From contig JBBDWV010000028.1 in the NCBI GenBank assembly GCA_040902655.1, forward strand, positions 1,627 to 65,626: DNA of 64,000 nt, given 5' to 3'. This document shows, one piece after another, positions 52,781 through 60,665 of this stretch. A program made the translations under genes and the position numbers. How positions within the stretch are numbered: position 1 is the first letter of the stretch; each line of letters starts with the position of its first letter. Source of the DNA: Mycobacteriales bacterium. GTDB lineage: Bacteria > Actinomycetota > Actinomycetes > Mycobacteriales > SCTD01. The notes under the pieces were generated by a model that saw only the letters and a list, made by a program, of their open reading frames with translations, had not been told where the DNA came from and ran no database searches.

Positions 52781-53668
52781 GTGCTCGCCGTCGTCGGCCC
52801 GACCGCCGCCGGCAAGTCTGACCTCGGCATCGCGCTGGCCCGGGCGGTCGGCGGCGAGGTCGTCAACGCCGACTCCATGCAGCTCTACCGCGGCATGGAC
52901 GTCGGCACGGCGAAGCTGACCGCCGAGGAGCGGCAGGGCGTGCCGCACCACCTGCTCGACGTGTGGCCGGTCACCCGTACCGCCACCGCCGCCGACTACC
53001 AGGCGCTGTGCCGGGGCGTCGTCGACGACCTGCTCGCCCGCGCCGTGGTGCCCGTCCTGGTCGGCGGCTCCGGGCTGTACCTGCGGGCGGCGCTGGACGA
53101 CCTGCACTTCCCCGGCACCGACCCCGCGCTGCGTGCGGAGCTCGAGGCCGAGCTCGAGCGGGACGGCCCGCTCGCCCTGCACCGCCGGCTCGCCGCGCTG
53201 GATCCCGACGCCGCCACCCGGATGGAGCCCAGCAACGGCCGGCGGGTCGTGCGGGCGCTCGAGGTCGTGCTGCTCACCGGCTCGATGCCCGGGCAGTTGA
53301 CGTCCTACGGCGAGCACTATCCGACGACGTACGTCGGTGTCGACCGGCCCGACCTCGCCGACCGGATCGCCACCCGCGTGGACCGGATGTGGGCGGCAGG
53401 GCTGGTGGCGGAGGTGCGCCGGCTCGAGGGTGAGGGGCTGCGCGAGGGAGTCACCGCCAGCCGCGCGCTCGGTTACGCCCAGGTGCTCGGTGTACTCGAC
53501 GGCCGGTGGGACCAGGCGCACGCGCGCGAGCTCACGGTCACCGCGACCCGGCGGTTCGCCAGGCGGCAGCGGGCGTGGTTCCGCCGGGACCCGCGGGTGC
53601 ACTGGCTGGACCCCGCACAGGACCTGCTGCAGCAGTCGCTGGCCCTCGTGCCGGGCGCCGTAGGCTGA
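52781..53668 (+). CDS. miaA: tRNA dimethylallyltransferase
   Basis: MiaA prenylates A37 of tRNAs reading UNN codons, the step before MiaB. The 295-residue protein starts at its P-loop (VVGPTAAGKS, Lys12), then VNADSMQLYRGMDVGTAK with the general-base Asp, and HHLLDVWPV. A QRAWFRRD block (RRQRAWFRRDPRVHWLD) near the end contacts the tRNA. GTG 52781 lacks a ribosome site and is presumably coupled to gluD; the open frame to 52334 overlaps gluD and is rejected. Confidence 0.94.
   Translation: MLAVVGPTAAGKSDLGIALARAVGGEVVNADSMQLYRGMDVGTAKLTAEERQGVPHHLLDVWPVTRTATAADYQALCRGVVDDLLARAVVPVLVGGSGLYLRAALDDLHFPGTDPALRAELEAELERDGPLALHRRLAALDPDAATRMEPSNGRRVVRALEVVLLTGSMPGQLTSYGEHYPTTYVGVDRPDLADRIATRVDRMWAAGLVAEVRRLEGEGLREGVTASRALGYAQVLGVLDGRWDQAHARELTVTATRRFARRQRAWFRRDPRVHWLDPAQDLLQQSLALVPGAVG
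53661..53666 (+). promoter_or_regulatory. -10 box of dapF, probably leaderless
   Basis: TAGGCT, inside the last codons of miaA, lies 6 nt before the dapF GTG. This gives dapF its own start besides read-through from miaA. Confidence 0.45.
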
Positions 53669-53672
53669 TGCG

Positions 53673-54479
53673 GTGACCGCCGGCCTGCACTTCCTCAAGG
53701 GGCACGGCACCGAGAACGACTTCGTGCTCCTGCCCGACCCCGACGGCCGGATCGACCTGACCCCCCGGCTGGTGCAGCGGCTCTGCGACCGGCGTGCCGG
53801 GCTCGGAGCCGACGGGGTGCTCCGCGTCGTGCCGAGCGCGCTGGAGCCCGATGCCGCGCCGTACGCCGACCAGGCCCACTGGTTCATGGACTACCGCAAC
53901 GCCGACGGCTCGGTCGCCGAGATGTGCGGCAACGGGGTGCGGGTCTACGCCCGCTACCTGCTGCACGCCGGCTTGGCCGCGCCCGGTCACCTGCGGCTGG
54001 CCACCCGCGGCGGGATCAAGGAGGTCGACGTCTCGGCGGGGGACGGGCCGGTCAGCGTCGACATGGGGCCGGCTCTGGTCGGCGAGCCGGTCGACGTGGA
54101 CGGGGTCCCGGCGACCGCGGTCGACATGGGCAACCCGCACGCCGTCGTGCCCGTCGCGTCCGTCGCCGCCCTGGGGGAGCTGAAGACCTCCCGGCTGGAC
54201 CTCAACGTCGAGTACGTCGAGGACCTCTCGGCCACCGCGATCCGGATGCGGGTGCACGAGCGCGGGGTGGGGGAGACCCGCAGCTGCGGCACCGGTGCGT
54301 GCGCGGCCGTGGTCGCCACCGCGCTGCGGACCGGCGCCCCGCGCGACACGCCGTACGACGTCGACGTGCCCGGCGGCTCACTGACCGTGACCTGGCGCGA
54401 GGACGGGCACGTGGTGCTGACCGGGCCGGCGGTCCTGCTGGCGGAGGGAACGGTGAGCGAGCAGTGGCTGACGGCCTGA
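53673..54479 (+). CDS. dapF: Diaminopimelate epimerase
   Basis: DapF interconverts LL- and meso-diaminopimelate for peptidoglycan and lysine. The 268-residue protein has two catalytic cysteines, Cys85 in MCGNGVRVYARYL and Cys205 in RSCGTGACAAVV, and the N-terminal KGHGTENDFVLL. The start is supported by a -10 box 6 nt upstream. The next gene overlaps its end by 16 bp. It acts in the same pathway as dapA at 5.3 kb. Confidence 0.95.
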   Translation: MTAGLHFLKGHGTENDFVLLPDPDGRIDLTPRLVQRLCDRRAGLGADGVLRVVPSALEPDAAPYADQAHWFMDYRNADGSVAEMCGNGVRVYARYLLHAGLAAPGHLRLATRGGIKEVDVSAGDGPVSVDMGPALVGEPVDVDGVPATAVDMGNPHAVVPVASVAALGELKTSRLDLNVEYVEDLSATAIRMRVHERGVGETRSCGTGACAAVVATALRTGAPRDTPYDVDVPGGSLTVTWREDGHVVLTGPAVLLAEGTVSEQWLTA

Positions 54480-55204
54480 CACCGGCGCAGGCGGCCGCGG
54501 CCGTGAAGGATGCCGTCGGCGGGTGGGGTTTCACCTGGATGAGCGACGCCGGGGTGCGCGCCCGCGGCAAGGCCGAGCTCGGCCTGCGCGGTCGCCCGCT
54601 CTACCACCTGGGCCGCGGCGGGGCGCTCGGTGACGTGCCGGTCGAGGTGGTCGTCGCCGCCGAGGCCTTCTTCCCGCCGGAGGTGGTGCGCGCCGCCTGG
54701 GAGCAGGGGCGGGCGGTGGTGGAGCCGCTGGCCGCGGCGGTGGCCTACGCCGGCTTCTGTGCCGATGTCTTTCGCGAGCGGCACGGCGACCGGGCCGGGC
54801 TGCCGCGTCTGGTCGAGCTGCTCGAGCCGGTGGTGGACGGCGCCGAGGCCGCCGGCCTGCCGCTGTTCGCCGGCTGGCGGGCGCTGCCACGCCCCGACGA
54901 CGCCGCCGGACGGGCCGGCCTGCTGCTGAACGTGCTGCGCGAGCACCGCGGGTCGGTGCACGCGGCCGCCTGCGCGGCGGTCGGCCTCGGTCCGCTCGAG
55001 GCGATCATGGCGGGGTCGTACGGGGAGGCGAACGCACGGTTCTTCGAGTGGCCGGAGCCCTATCCGGATCCGGCGCCGTACCGCGCGCGGTGGGATGCGG
55101 CGGAGGAGCTGACCGCCGCGGCCGCCGGCCCTCCGTACGACATGGTCAGCGCAGCCGAGCGGGTCGAGCTGGTGGACCTGGTGAACGGCACGCTCGCGGG
55201 GTGA
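54464..55204 (+). CDS. SCO6745-family protein
   Basis: A 246-residue soluble protein resembling the uncharacterised actinobacterial SCO6745 family. It carries the recognisable stretch LGRGGALGDVPVEVVVAAEA followed by FFPPEVVRAAWE, an all-helical body, and a C-terminal RWDAAEELTAAAAGPPYDMV. Annotation pipelines sometimes call the family helix-turn-helix proteins, but I see no clear HTH. Its GTG lies within the dapF end, in another frame, indicating coupling. The function is unknown. Confidence 0.75.
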   Translation: MADGLTPAQAAAAVKDAVGGWGFTWMSDAGVRARGKAELGLRGRPLYHLGRGGALGDVPVEVVVAAEAFFPPEVVRAAWEQGRAVVEPLAAAVAYAGFCADVFRERHGDRAGLPRLVELLEPVVDGAEAAGLPLFAGWRALPRPDDAAGRAGLLLNVLREHRGSVHAAACAAVGLGPLEAIMAGSYGEANARFFEWPEPYPDPAPYRARWDAAEELTAAAAGPPYDMVSAAERVELVDLVNGTLAG

Positions 55205-55254
55205 TGCGGGGCGCGGGCGGTGTGGGTGTCGGGGCAGTGCGGGGTGTCGCTATA

Positions 55255-55334
55255 CGTGGTGCCGGTGCCGCGGTGACTGTCCGGCGTGGTCGTCATACCC
55301 GAGGCCACCCGTACGTGCTGCCGGTGCCTCGGTG
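55255..55334. repeat. Direct repeats upstream of hflX
   Basis: CGTGGTGCCGGTGCCGCGGT begins at 55255 and a copy with two differences begins at 55314, 59 bp apart on the same strand. The 184-bp gap before hflX holds no gene. The repeats could be operator sites for hflX. Confidence 0.45.
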
Positions 55335-55388
55335 GAGGCCGGGACAACTGCGTAGCCGCGTCGCGCCGGGCGTGGCACGCTGACGGGG

Positions 55389-56873
55389 ATGACCGAGCCT
55401 GCCGCGCGCGTTGACCAGTCGATGACTGCTGAACCCGCCTCCCTTCCCTCCGACGGCGCCGTCCGTCTCGACGACGACCTGCTGCCCTCGGAGTTCCACG
55501 AGATCGAGGGCGAGGGCTTCGACCTCGAGCAGCGCCAGGGGCTGCGCCGGGTCGCCGGCATCCGTACCGATCTCGAGGATGTCAGCGAGGTCGAGTACCG
55601 CCAGCTGCGCCTCGAACGGGTCGTGCTCATGGGCGTCTACGGCTACGGCGACGCGATCGGGGCCGAGAACTCCCTCGCCGAGCTGCAGGCCCTTGCCGAG
55701 ACGGCCGGCTGTGAGGTGCTCGAGGGCTTGGCACAGCGGCGCGAGAAGCCCGACCCGAAGACCTACGTCGGCTCCGGCAAGGCCAGGGAGCTGCGTGACG
55801 CGGTGCTGGCGTCCGGCGCCGACACCGTGATCTGCGACGGGGAGCTCTCGCCCGGCCAGCTGCGGAGCCTCGAGGAGATCGTCAAGGTCAAGGTCATCGA
55901 CCGGACCTGGCTGATCCTGGACATCTTCGCCCAGCACGCCACCTCGCGGGAGGGCAAGGCGCAGGTCGAGCTGGCGCAGATGACCTACATGCTGCCGCGG
56001 CTGCGCGGGTGGGGTGAGTCGCTGTCCCGGCAGGGTGGCGGCGCCGGCGGGTCGGGCTCCGGCGGTGTCGGCACGCGTGGGCCCGGTGAGACCAAGATCG
56101 AGACCGACCGACGCCGGATCCGCAACCGCAAGGCCAAGCTGGCCGGCGAGATCAAGCTGATGAAGACCGCGCGCGACACCAAGCGCCAGGAGCGTGAGCG
56201 CAATGCCGTCCCGTCGGTGGCGATCGCCGGCTACACCAACGCGGGGAAGAGCTCGCTGCTCAACCGCCTGACCGGCGCCGGCGTGCTGGTGGAGAACGCG
56301 CTATTCGCCACCCTGGACCCGACCGTCCGCAAGGCCGCCACTCCCTCCGGCCGGGAGTTCACGCTGTCCGACACCGTCGGATTCGTCCGGATGCTGCCGC
56401 ACCAGCTGGTCGAGGCCTTTCGCTCGACCCTCGAGGAGGTGGCCGGCGCCGACCTGATCCTGCACGTCGTGGACGGCTCGCACCCGGACCCCGAGGGGCA
56501 GCTCGCCGCCGTCCGTGAGGTCTTCGCCGAGATCGACGCGCACCGCATCCCAGAGGTGGTCGTCATCAACAAGTGCGACCTCGCCGACCCGGTGGTGCTC
56601 GGGCGGCTGCAGCGTCGCGAAAAGCACGTGGTGGCGGTGTCGGCGCTGACCGGCGAGGGTCTGCCGGAGCTGCTGCAGGTGCTCGAGCAGGAGGTGCCGC
56701 ACCCGGACATGCTGGTCCGCGTGTTGCTGCCCTACGCCGAGGGAGGCCTCGTCTCTCGGATCCACAGTGAAGGCGAGGTGCTCGCGGAGGAGCACACGGA
56801 GACGGGGACCCGGCTCGAGGCGCGCGTCGGTCCGTCGCTGGCGGCCGAGCTGAACGGGTACCTCGTCGCCTGA
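55389..56873 (+). CDS. hflX: Ribosome-associated GTPase HflX
   Basis: HflX splits stalled or stressed ribosomes; in mycobacteria it affects macrolide tolerance. The 494-residue protein has a variable N-terminus (1-60), the HflX domain (VGSGKARELRD, then GRGGxGxRGxGE-like GVGTRGPGETKIETDRRRI), and a GTPase domain: G1 GYTNAGKSS (281-289), switch I TLDPTVRKA, G3 DTVGFVRMLP and G4 NKCD. ATG 55389 has a weak GGGG ribosome site. The miaA-dapF-hflX order is conserved in actinobacteria. Confidence 0.94.
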   Translation: MTEPAARVDQSMTAEPASLPSDGAVRLDDDLLPSEFHEIEGEGFDLEQRQGLRRVAGIRTDLEDVSEVEYRQLRLERVVLMGVYGYGDAIGAENSLAELQALAETAGCEVLEGLAQRREKPDPKTYVGSGKARELRDAVLASGADTVICDGELSPGQLRSLEEIVKVKVIDRTWLILDIFAQHATSREGKAQVELAQMTYMLPRLRGWGESLSRQGGGAGGSGSGGVGTRGPGETKIETDRRRIRNRKAKLAGEIKLMKTARDTKRQERERNAVPSVAIAGYTNAGKSSLLNRLTGAGVLVENALFATLDPTVRKAATPSGREFTLSDTVGFVRMLPHQLVEAFRSTLEEVAGADLILHVVDGSHPDPEGQLAAVREVFAEIDAHRIPEVVVINKCDLADPVVLGRLQRREKHVVAVSALTGEGLPELLQVLEQEVPHPDMLVRVLLPYAEGGLVSRIHSEGEVLAEEHTETGTRLEARVGPSLAAELNGYLVA

Positions 56874-56965
56874 GCTCCTGCCCCGCGAGGGGAGGGCGGC
56901 GCTGCTGGTGGCTGCTTGTCCACAGCGGCCCCTGCGGCGGGTGATCCGCCGCTACTCTCCCGGTC

Positions 56966-57508
56966 GTGAGGATCCGGGCCGCCGCTGCCGCGCTGGTCAT
57001 GGCGACCGCCGTCGTGGCCTGCAGCAGCGATCCCGCGCCCAGTCCGCTGCCGACGCTGCCGACGTCGTCGCCGACGCCCAGCCCGCTGTCGGTGCCGGCT
57101 GAGGCGCTGGCCGAGACGCCGCATGGAGCTGCGGCGTTCACCCGGTACTTCTTCGACCAGGTGAACCGGGCCTATGTCGCGCGCGACGCAACTGTTGTCC
57201 AACGGCTGAGCACATCCGCCTGCGGCTCATGTGCTGCCGTGGTCGGCGACATCCAGCGCTTGAGGCGTGAAGGTCATCAGGTTGCTGGCCAGCGCTACAA
57301 GTTGACGTTCTCAGAGGCGGCACCAGCAGACAGCGAAGGCCGGATGATTGTCGACTTCGGCTTCACTGCTGACCCATACGTGGAGAGGGACAGCAGCAGC
57401 GCCATCGTCAAGGAGTTTCCAGAGAAAGGGCCACAGGAGGGTCAGACGATGTTGGTCCGCGTCGATGACCAGTGGAGAGTCGCGGCAGTGCGCTTGGTAA
57501 CCGCATGA
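56966..57508 (+). CDS. DUF6318-like exported lipoprotein, copy 1
   Basis: A 180-residue lipoprotein with a short signal peptide and lipobox VVAC (Cys about 18), a Pro/Ser/Thr linker, then the conserved ETPHGAAAFTRYFFDQVNRA and a CGSC motif (STSACGSC). It resembles the DUF6318 family of actinobacterial exported proteins, function unknown. A TACTCT -10 box lies 7 nt before GTG 56966, so the mRNA is probably leaderless. The stop overlaps the next gene as ATGA. The 5' 270 bp are nearly identical to copy 2 at 58.7 kb while the rest diverges. Confidence 0.8.
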   Translation: MRIRAAAAALVMATAVVACSSDPAPSPLPTLPTSSPTPSPLSVPAEALAETPHGAAAFTRYFFDQVNRAYVARDATVVQRLSTSACGSCAAVVGDIQRLRREGHQVAGQRYKLTFSEAAPADSEGRMIVDFGFTADPYVERDSSSAIVKEFPEKGPQEGQTMLVRVDDQWRVAAVRLVTA

Positions 57509-58386
57509 AGAAGAGCCGGGCTTCGCGACTGGCGTTCGCCCTCCTGCCTCTGACCTCCTTCCTCTGTTCTTGGATGGAGCAGGAGGCGGTTGCCACTCCG
57601 TCATGCCCGCCTACTTGCCTCGACGTAGATGAAAATGCATTTAGCGTCACGGTTGAGCAGGTTTCACATGGGGGAGCGTCGGCCGCAAAGCCGTCCAGCG
57701 GCCAGAAGGGCACCATCCCTACCCGCATCATCCAAAGGACCTACGTCCCCACCTGCAGCGGTAATTCGGGTGCTGCTTCGGGGGACTTGTGTCGTTCGGC
57801 GGTGGAGAGCTGTCCGGTGGAGGGGGAGGTGCGTTTTTGGGTGTTCACCCGTGAGTTCGACGTGGTGGCCGCTGCGCCGGTGACCGGGTGGAGGCGGGTG
57901 GCGGAGCCGTCGACGGTCTGTTTGGGGCCGGAGGATCCGGTGGTCGATCCGGTGGTGGCGATTCCGGCTCTGGTGCAGCGGGAGTTCCGGCGGGTCGTGG
58001 TGGTCAAGGGTGTGGCGGAGGTGTCGCCGAGGCCGCAGACGTTGGTGAACATTGCGACGGTGTTCACGACGAGTACGCCGGGCAGCTATGACATTCCGTT
58101 GACGTTGTTGGGCCGGTCGGTGGTCATCACGGCGATGGCGCAGCGGTGGACGTGGCATTTCGGGGACGGCGGGTCGGCGGCCACGTCGGTGCAGGGGTCG
58201 CAGGGATGGGTGGAGCATGAGTACCGGCGTGCCGGTGACGTGCAGGCGTACGTGGTGATCGACTGGTCCGGTAGCTACCGGGTCGGCGGTGGACCTTCGC
58301 GGTCGATCGCGGGTGTGGCGACCACGACGGGTGAGCCGGTGCCGGTGCAGGTCCGGCAGGCCCGCGCCGAGCTGGTGCGCGAGTAG
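57505..58386 (+). CDS. Secreted PKD-domain protein
   Basis: A 293-residue exported protein. It has a signal peptide (KKSRASRLAFALLPLTS), a divergent middle with several cysteines, and a PKD domain near the C-terminus (QRWTWHFGDGGSAATS, then VEHEYRRAGDVQAYVVIDWS). The first 300 bp use AT-richer codons than the flanking genes (for example 57620-57665), a sign of different ancestry from the C-terminal half. It is translationally coupled to the DUF6318 gene. PKD folds bind proteins or carbohydrate outside the cell; no enzyme motif is seen. Its last 126 bp recur at 59168-59293. Confidence 0.75.
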   Translation: MKKSRASRLAFALLPLTSFLCSWMEQEAVATPSCPPTCLDVDENAFSVTVEQVSHGGASAAKPSSGQKGTIPTRIIQRTYVPTCSGNSGAASGDLCRSAVESCPVEGEVRFWVFTREFDVVAAAPVTGWRRVAEPSTVCLGPEDPVVDPVVAIPALVQREFRRVVVVKGVAEVSPRPQTLVNIATVFTTSTPGSYDIPLTLLGRSVVITAMAQRWTWHFGDGGSAATSVQGSQGWVEHEYRRAGDVQAYVVIDWSGSYRVGGGPSRSIAGVATTTGEPVPVQVRQARAELVRE

Positions 58387-58679
58387 ACGGCCGCGTCGCT
58401 GGTCTGCCAGTAGCCCGGATGCGCTGGACCGCGGTCAGGTAGACCAGGGCCGTGTGACCCCGGACATGCACCCGGCGACGCAGCCGCCTTCTTCCGTCGA
58501 CGCTACGACGTCTGGCCGCTTCCCGCGAGCTACCACCGTGATCACGACAACCCGAAGTCGGCTGGATCATGCTTGGAGCTCGCGGGAAGTGCGGACGCGG
58601 CCTGGCGATGCGGCGCTGTTGGTGGCTGCTTGTCCACAGCGGCCCTTGCGGCGGGCGATCCGCCGCTACCCTCCCGGTC
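58387..58679. other. Spacer between the two array units
   Basis: No gene is seen. It contains a palindrome (58519-58589) and the duplicated promoter region that precedes copy 2 (from about 58615). Confidence 0.5.
58519..58589. repeat. 71-bp palindromic element
   Basis: Arms CTTCCCGCGAGCT (58519-58531) and AGCTCGCGGGAAG (58577-58589) are perfectly complementary over 13 bp. An inner TGATCA-like pair (58539 and about 58564) resembles the GATC-centred inner parts of the other palindromes in this window. Confidence 0.75.
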
Positions 58680-59213
58680 GTGAGGATCCGGGCCGCTGCT
58701 GCCGCGCTCGTCATGTCGACCGCCGTCGTGGCCTGCAGCAGCGATCCTGCGCCCAGTCCGCTGCCGGTGCTGCCGACGTCGTCGCCGACGCCCAGCGCGC
58801 TGTCGGTGCCGCCTGAGGCGCTGGCCGAGACACCGCATGGTGCTGCGGCGTTCACCCGGTACTTCTTCGACCTGCTGAACCAGGCTTTTGATAACGCTGA
58901 CGCCTCTGCGGTTCGGCGCATTAGCGACTCGGCGTGCGGTGGCTGCAACAACCTGATCGAAGCAATCGAACAGGAACCAATTCCAGGTGAACGAGTAGAG
59001 GGAGGTGATTTTCAGGTGGTCTTTGCCGAGGCGCCGCCTGTAGAGGACGGTGAAGTCGTCGTTGACCTGCGCTACGCACTGGCGGAGGGTCGTGTCGTCG
59101 CTGGTGACGGCCGCATACGCGAAGTCACTCCCGCCAACCCAGGGATAGATGCGCAACTACGGCTCGGGACTGGTCCGGTAGCTACCGGGTCGACGGTGGA
59201 CCTTCGCGGCTGA
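58680..59213 (+). CDS. DUF6318-like lipoprotein, copy 2 (altered C-terminus)
   Basis: A 177-residue paralogue of the 56966 gene. Promoter (TACCCT 7 nt before GTG), signal peptide, lipobox VVAC and linker are nearly identical; the domain after AAAFTRYFFDLLNQ is clearly homologous but diverged (SACGGCNN in place of SACGSC). The last residues (GTGPVATGSTVDLRG) come from reading the tail of a PKD gene in the wrong frame. The native C-terminus and most of the neighbouring PKD gene were therefore lost by a deletion ending at about 59168. Confidence 0.7.
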   Translation: MRIRAAAAALVMSTAVVACSSDPAPSPLPVLPTSSPTPSALSVPPEALAETPHGAAAFTRYFFDLLNQAFDNADASAVRRISDSACGGCNNLIEAIEQEPIPGERVEGGDFQVVFAEAPPVEDGEVVVDLRYALAEGRVVAGDGRIREVTPANPGIDAQLRLGTGPVATGSTVDLRG

Positions 59214-59293
59214 TCGCCGGTGTGGCGACCACTACGGGTGAGCCGGTGCCGGTGCAGGTCCGGCAGGCCCGGGCCGAGCTGGTCCGCGAGTAG
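59168..59293 (+). pseudogene. 3' remnant of a PKD-protein gene
   Basis: These 126 bp read, in their own frame, DWSGSYRVDGGPSR to ARAELVRE and a stop, matching the last 42 codons of the PKD gene (58261-58386) with few differences. There is no start; the segment overlaps the end of DUF6318 copy 2 in another frame. It marks the right end of a deleted second unit. Confidence 0.85.
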
Positions 59294-59416
59294 CCGGCCT
59301 GCGCCCGAACTGATCCGGGACGAGCCGACCGCGCCGCTGGTCGGCCGTCAGCAGGTCCGCGCCGAGCCGGTCCGCCGGCCGTCGGCGCCACCACGCCGTA
59401 CGGCCTCCGACCTCTG

Positions 59417-60133
59417 TCACACCTTGCGCAGCACCGTGACGACCCGACCCAGGATGACGGCGTCGTCGCCAGGGATGGGGGAGTAGGCCTCGTTGTGCGG
59501 CATCAGCCAGATGTGGCCGTCGCGCTTCTTGTAGGTCTTGACGGTGGCTTCGCCCTCGATCATCGCCGCGACGATGTCGCCGTTCTCGGCATCGGGCTGC
59601 TGCCGGACCACCACCCAGTCGCCGTCGGCGATCGCTGCGTCGACCATCGAGTCACCGATCACCTTGAGCATGAACAGCGTGCCGGTGCCGACCAGCTCGC
59701 GAGGCAGCGGGAAGACGTCCTCGACGGCCTGCTCGGCCAGGACCGGGCCGCCGGCGGCGATCCGGCCGATGACCGGGACGTACGCGGGGACCGGGTGGGC
59801 GGCCCGCGCGGCGGCCTCGTCCTGCAGCTGGTTGGCGGCTGCCGTCTCGCCGGGCAGCCGCACGTCGACGGCGCGCGGACGGGACGGGTCGCGGCGCAGG
59901 AAGCCCTTCTTCTGCAGCATGGCCAGCTGGTGCGACACGCTGCTGGTGCTCGCGAGGCCGACCGCCTCACCGATCTCCCGCACGGTGGGCGGATAGCCGC
60001 GGCGCTCGACGGAGTCGCGGATCACCTCGAGCACCTTGCGCTGCCTCGGGGTCAGCCCCGCCTCGTCCGGCGGGCCGTCGGGAAGGTCGCGGACCACGCC
60101 GCCGTCGTTCGCGGCTGCCTGCTTGCGCGCCAT
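59417..60133 (-). CDS. lexA: LexA, SOS repressor
   Basis: LexA represses SOS genes until RecA filaments trigger its self-cleavage. The 238-residue protein has a winged helix-turn-helix (residues about 28-92, [39 protein letters not shown]) and an S24 domain: cleavage bond Ala127-Gly128 (RIAAGGPVL), Ser162 (IGDSMVDAA) and Lys199 (ATVKTYKK). ATG 60133 has a GGAG ribosome site. The longer frame to 60202 overlaps the promoter. A -10 TAACGT (60186-60181) and an SOS box (60206-60221) lie upstream, so it is autoregulated. Confidence 0.96.
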   Translation of the reverse strand: MARKQAAANDGGVVRDLPDGPPDEAGLTPRQRKVLEVIRDSVERRGYPPTVREIGEAVGLASTSSVSHQLAMLQKKGFLRRDPSRPRAVDVRLPGETAAANQLQDEAAARAAHPVPAYVPVIGRIAAGGPVLAEQAVEDVFPLPRELVGTGTLFMLKVIGDSMVDAAIADGDWVVVRQQPDAENGDIVAAMIEGEATVKTYKKRDGHIWLMPHNEAYSPIPGDDAVILGRVVTVLRKV

Positions 60134-60205
60134 GGGATCTCCGTCTGCTCGTGGGCCTCGCCGCCCGGGTGACGGTTGGGACGTTAACCCTCCCGAGGTC
60201 ACGAA

Positions 60206-60221
60206 TCAAACACGTGTTCGA
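60206..60221 (-). promoter_or_regulatory. LexA (SOS) box of lexA
   Basis: TCAAACACGTGTTCGA differs from the consensus TCGAAC-N4-GTTCGA at one base. It lies about 20 bp upstream of the lexA -10 hexamer, over the -35 region. Confidence 0.88.
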
Positions 60222-60235
60222 GCGTGTCTGGTCTT

Positions 60236-60258
60236 TTGTCGGAGCACCTGGGTATGGT
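60236..60258 (+). promoter_or_regulatory. RecA-NDp-like promoter of the LysM gene
   Basis: TTGTCGG (60236-60242) and the -10 hexamer TATGGT (60253-60258) have the same 17-bp start-to-start spacing as the recA P2 elements (26431 and 26448). This suggests a PafBC-type, LexA-independent input. Confidence 0.5.
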
Positions 60259-60276
60259 GCCGCTCAGACGTTCGAA

Positions 60277-60292
60277 TCGAACACCTGTTCAG
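60277..60292 (+). promoter_or_regulatory. LexA (SOS) box of the LysM gene
   Basis: TCGAACACCTGTTCAG matches the SOS consensus except for the last two bases. It lies 23 bp before the LysM ATG, just after the expected transcription start, where LexA would act as a roadblock. Confidence 0.85.
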
Positions 60293-60314
60293 TCTCGATA
60301 CCCGGGGAGCCCTG

Positions 60315-60638
60315 ATGACGCCCACCACCTCCGCCCACAGCCTCCGCCTCACCCGCCGGGGCCGCGCGCTGCTCGTCCTGCTGCTGGCCGGGCTGTTGCT
60401 CGCCGCCTTCTCCCTCGGCTCGCAGGCCAGCCAGGCCTCGGACGTCGTGGCGGGTGGCGTCGACGACCGGTTCGAGCAGACGACGGTCCAGCCGGGTGAG
60501 TCCCTGTGGTCGGTCGCTCAGCGCATCGCGCCGGATCACGACCCGCGGGAGGTCGTGACCCAGATCCGGCGGCTGAACGACCTGTCGAGTTCGCAGCTCC
60601 AGGTGGGCCAGCACCTGCTCCTGCCAACTGCCGGCTGA
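60315..60638 (+). CDS. LysM-domain membrane protein, SOS-controlled division inhibitor candidate
   Basis: A 107-residue protein with a cytoplasmic basic start, one membrane helix (about 18-38, ALLVLLLAGLLLAAFSLGSQ) and a single LysM peptidoglycan-binding domain (about 57-105, VQPGESLWSVAQRIAPDHDP ... LQVGQHLLLP). Divergent lexA and this layout match Rv2719c (ChiZ) and YneA/DivS-type proteins that delay division during DNA damage. SOS control is visible in its promoter. A GGGGAG ribosome site precedes ATG 60315. The mechanism is inferred. Confidence 0.88.
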   Translation: MTPTTSAHSLRLTRRGRALLVLLLAGLLLAAFSLGSQASQASDVVAGGVDDRFEQTTVQPGESLWSVAQRIAPDHDPREVVTQIRRLNDLSSSQLQVGQHLLLPTAG

Positions 60639-60665
60639 GCGGGACGAACGATCTTGCGCCGGGTG

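Noticed and set aside
60134-60202. Longer start for lexA at 60202
   Set aside because: It would place the -10 hexamer inside the coding region; ATG 60133 has a ribosome site and matches LexA length.
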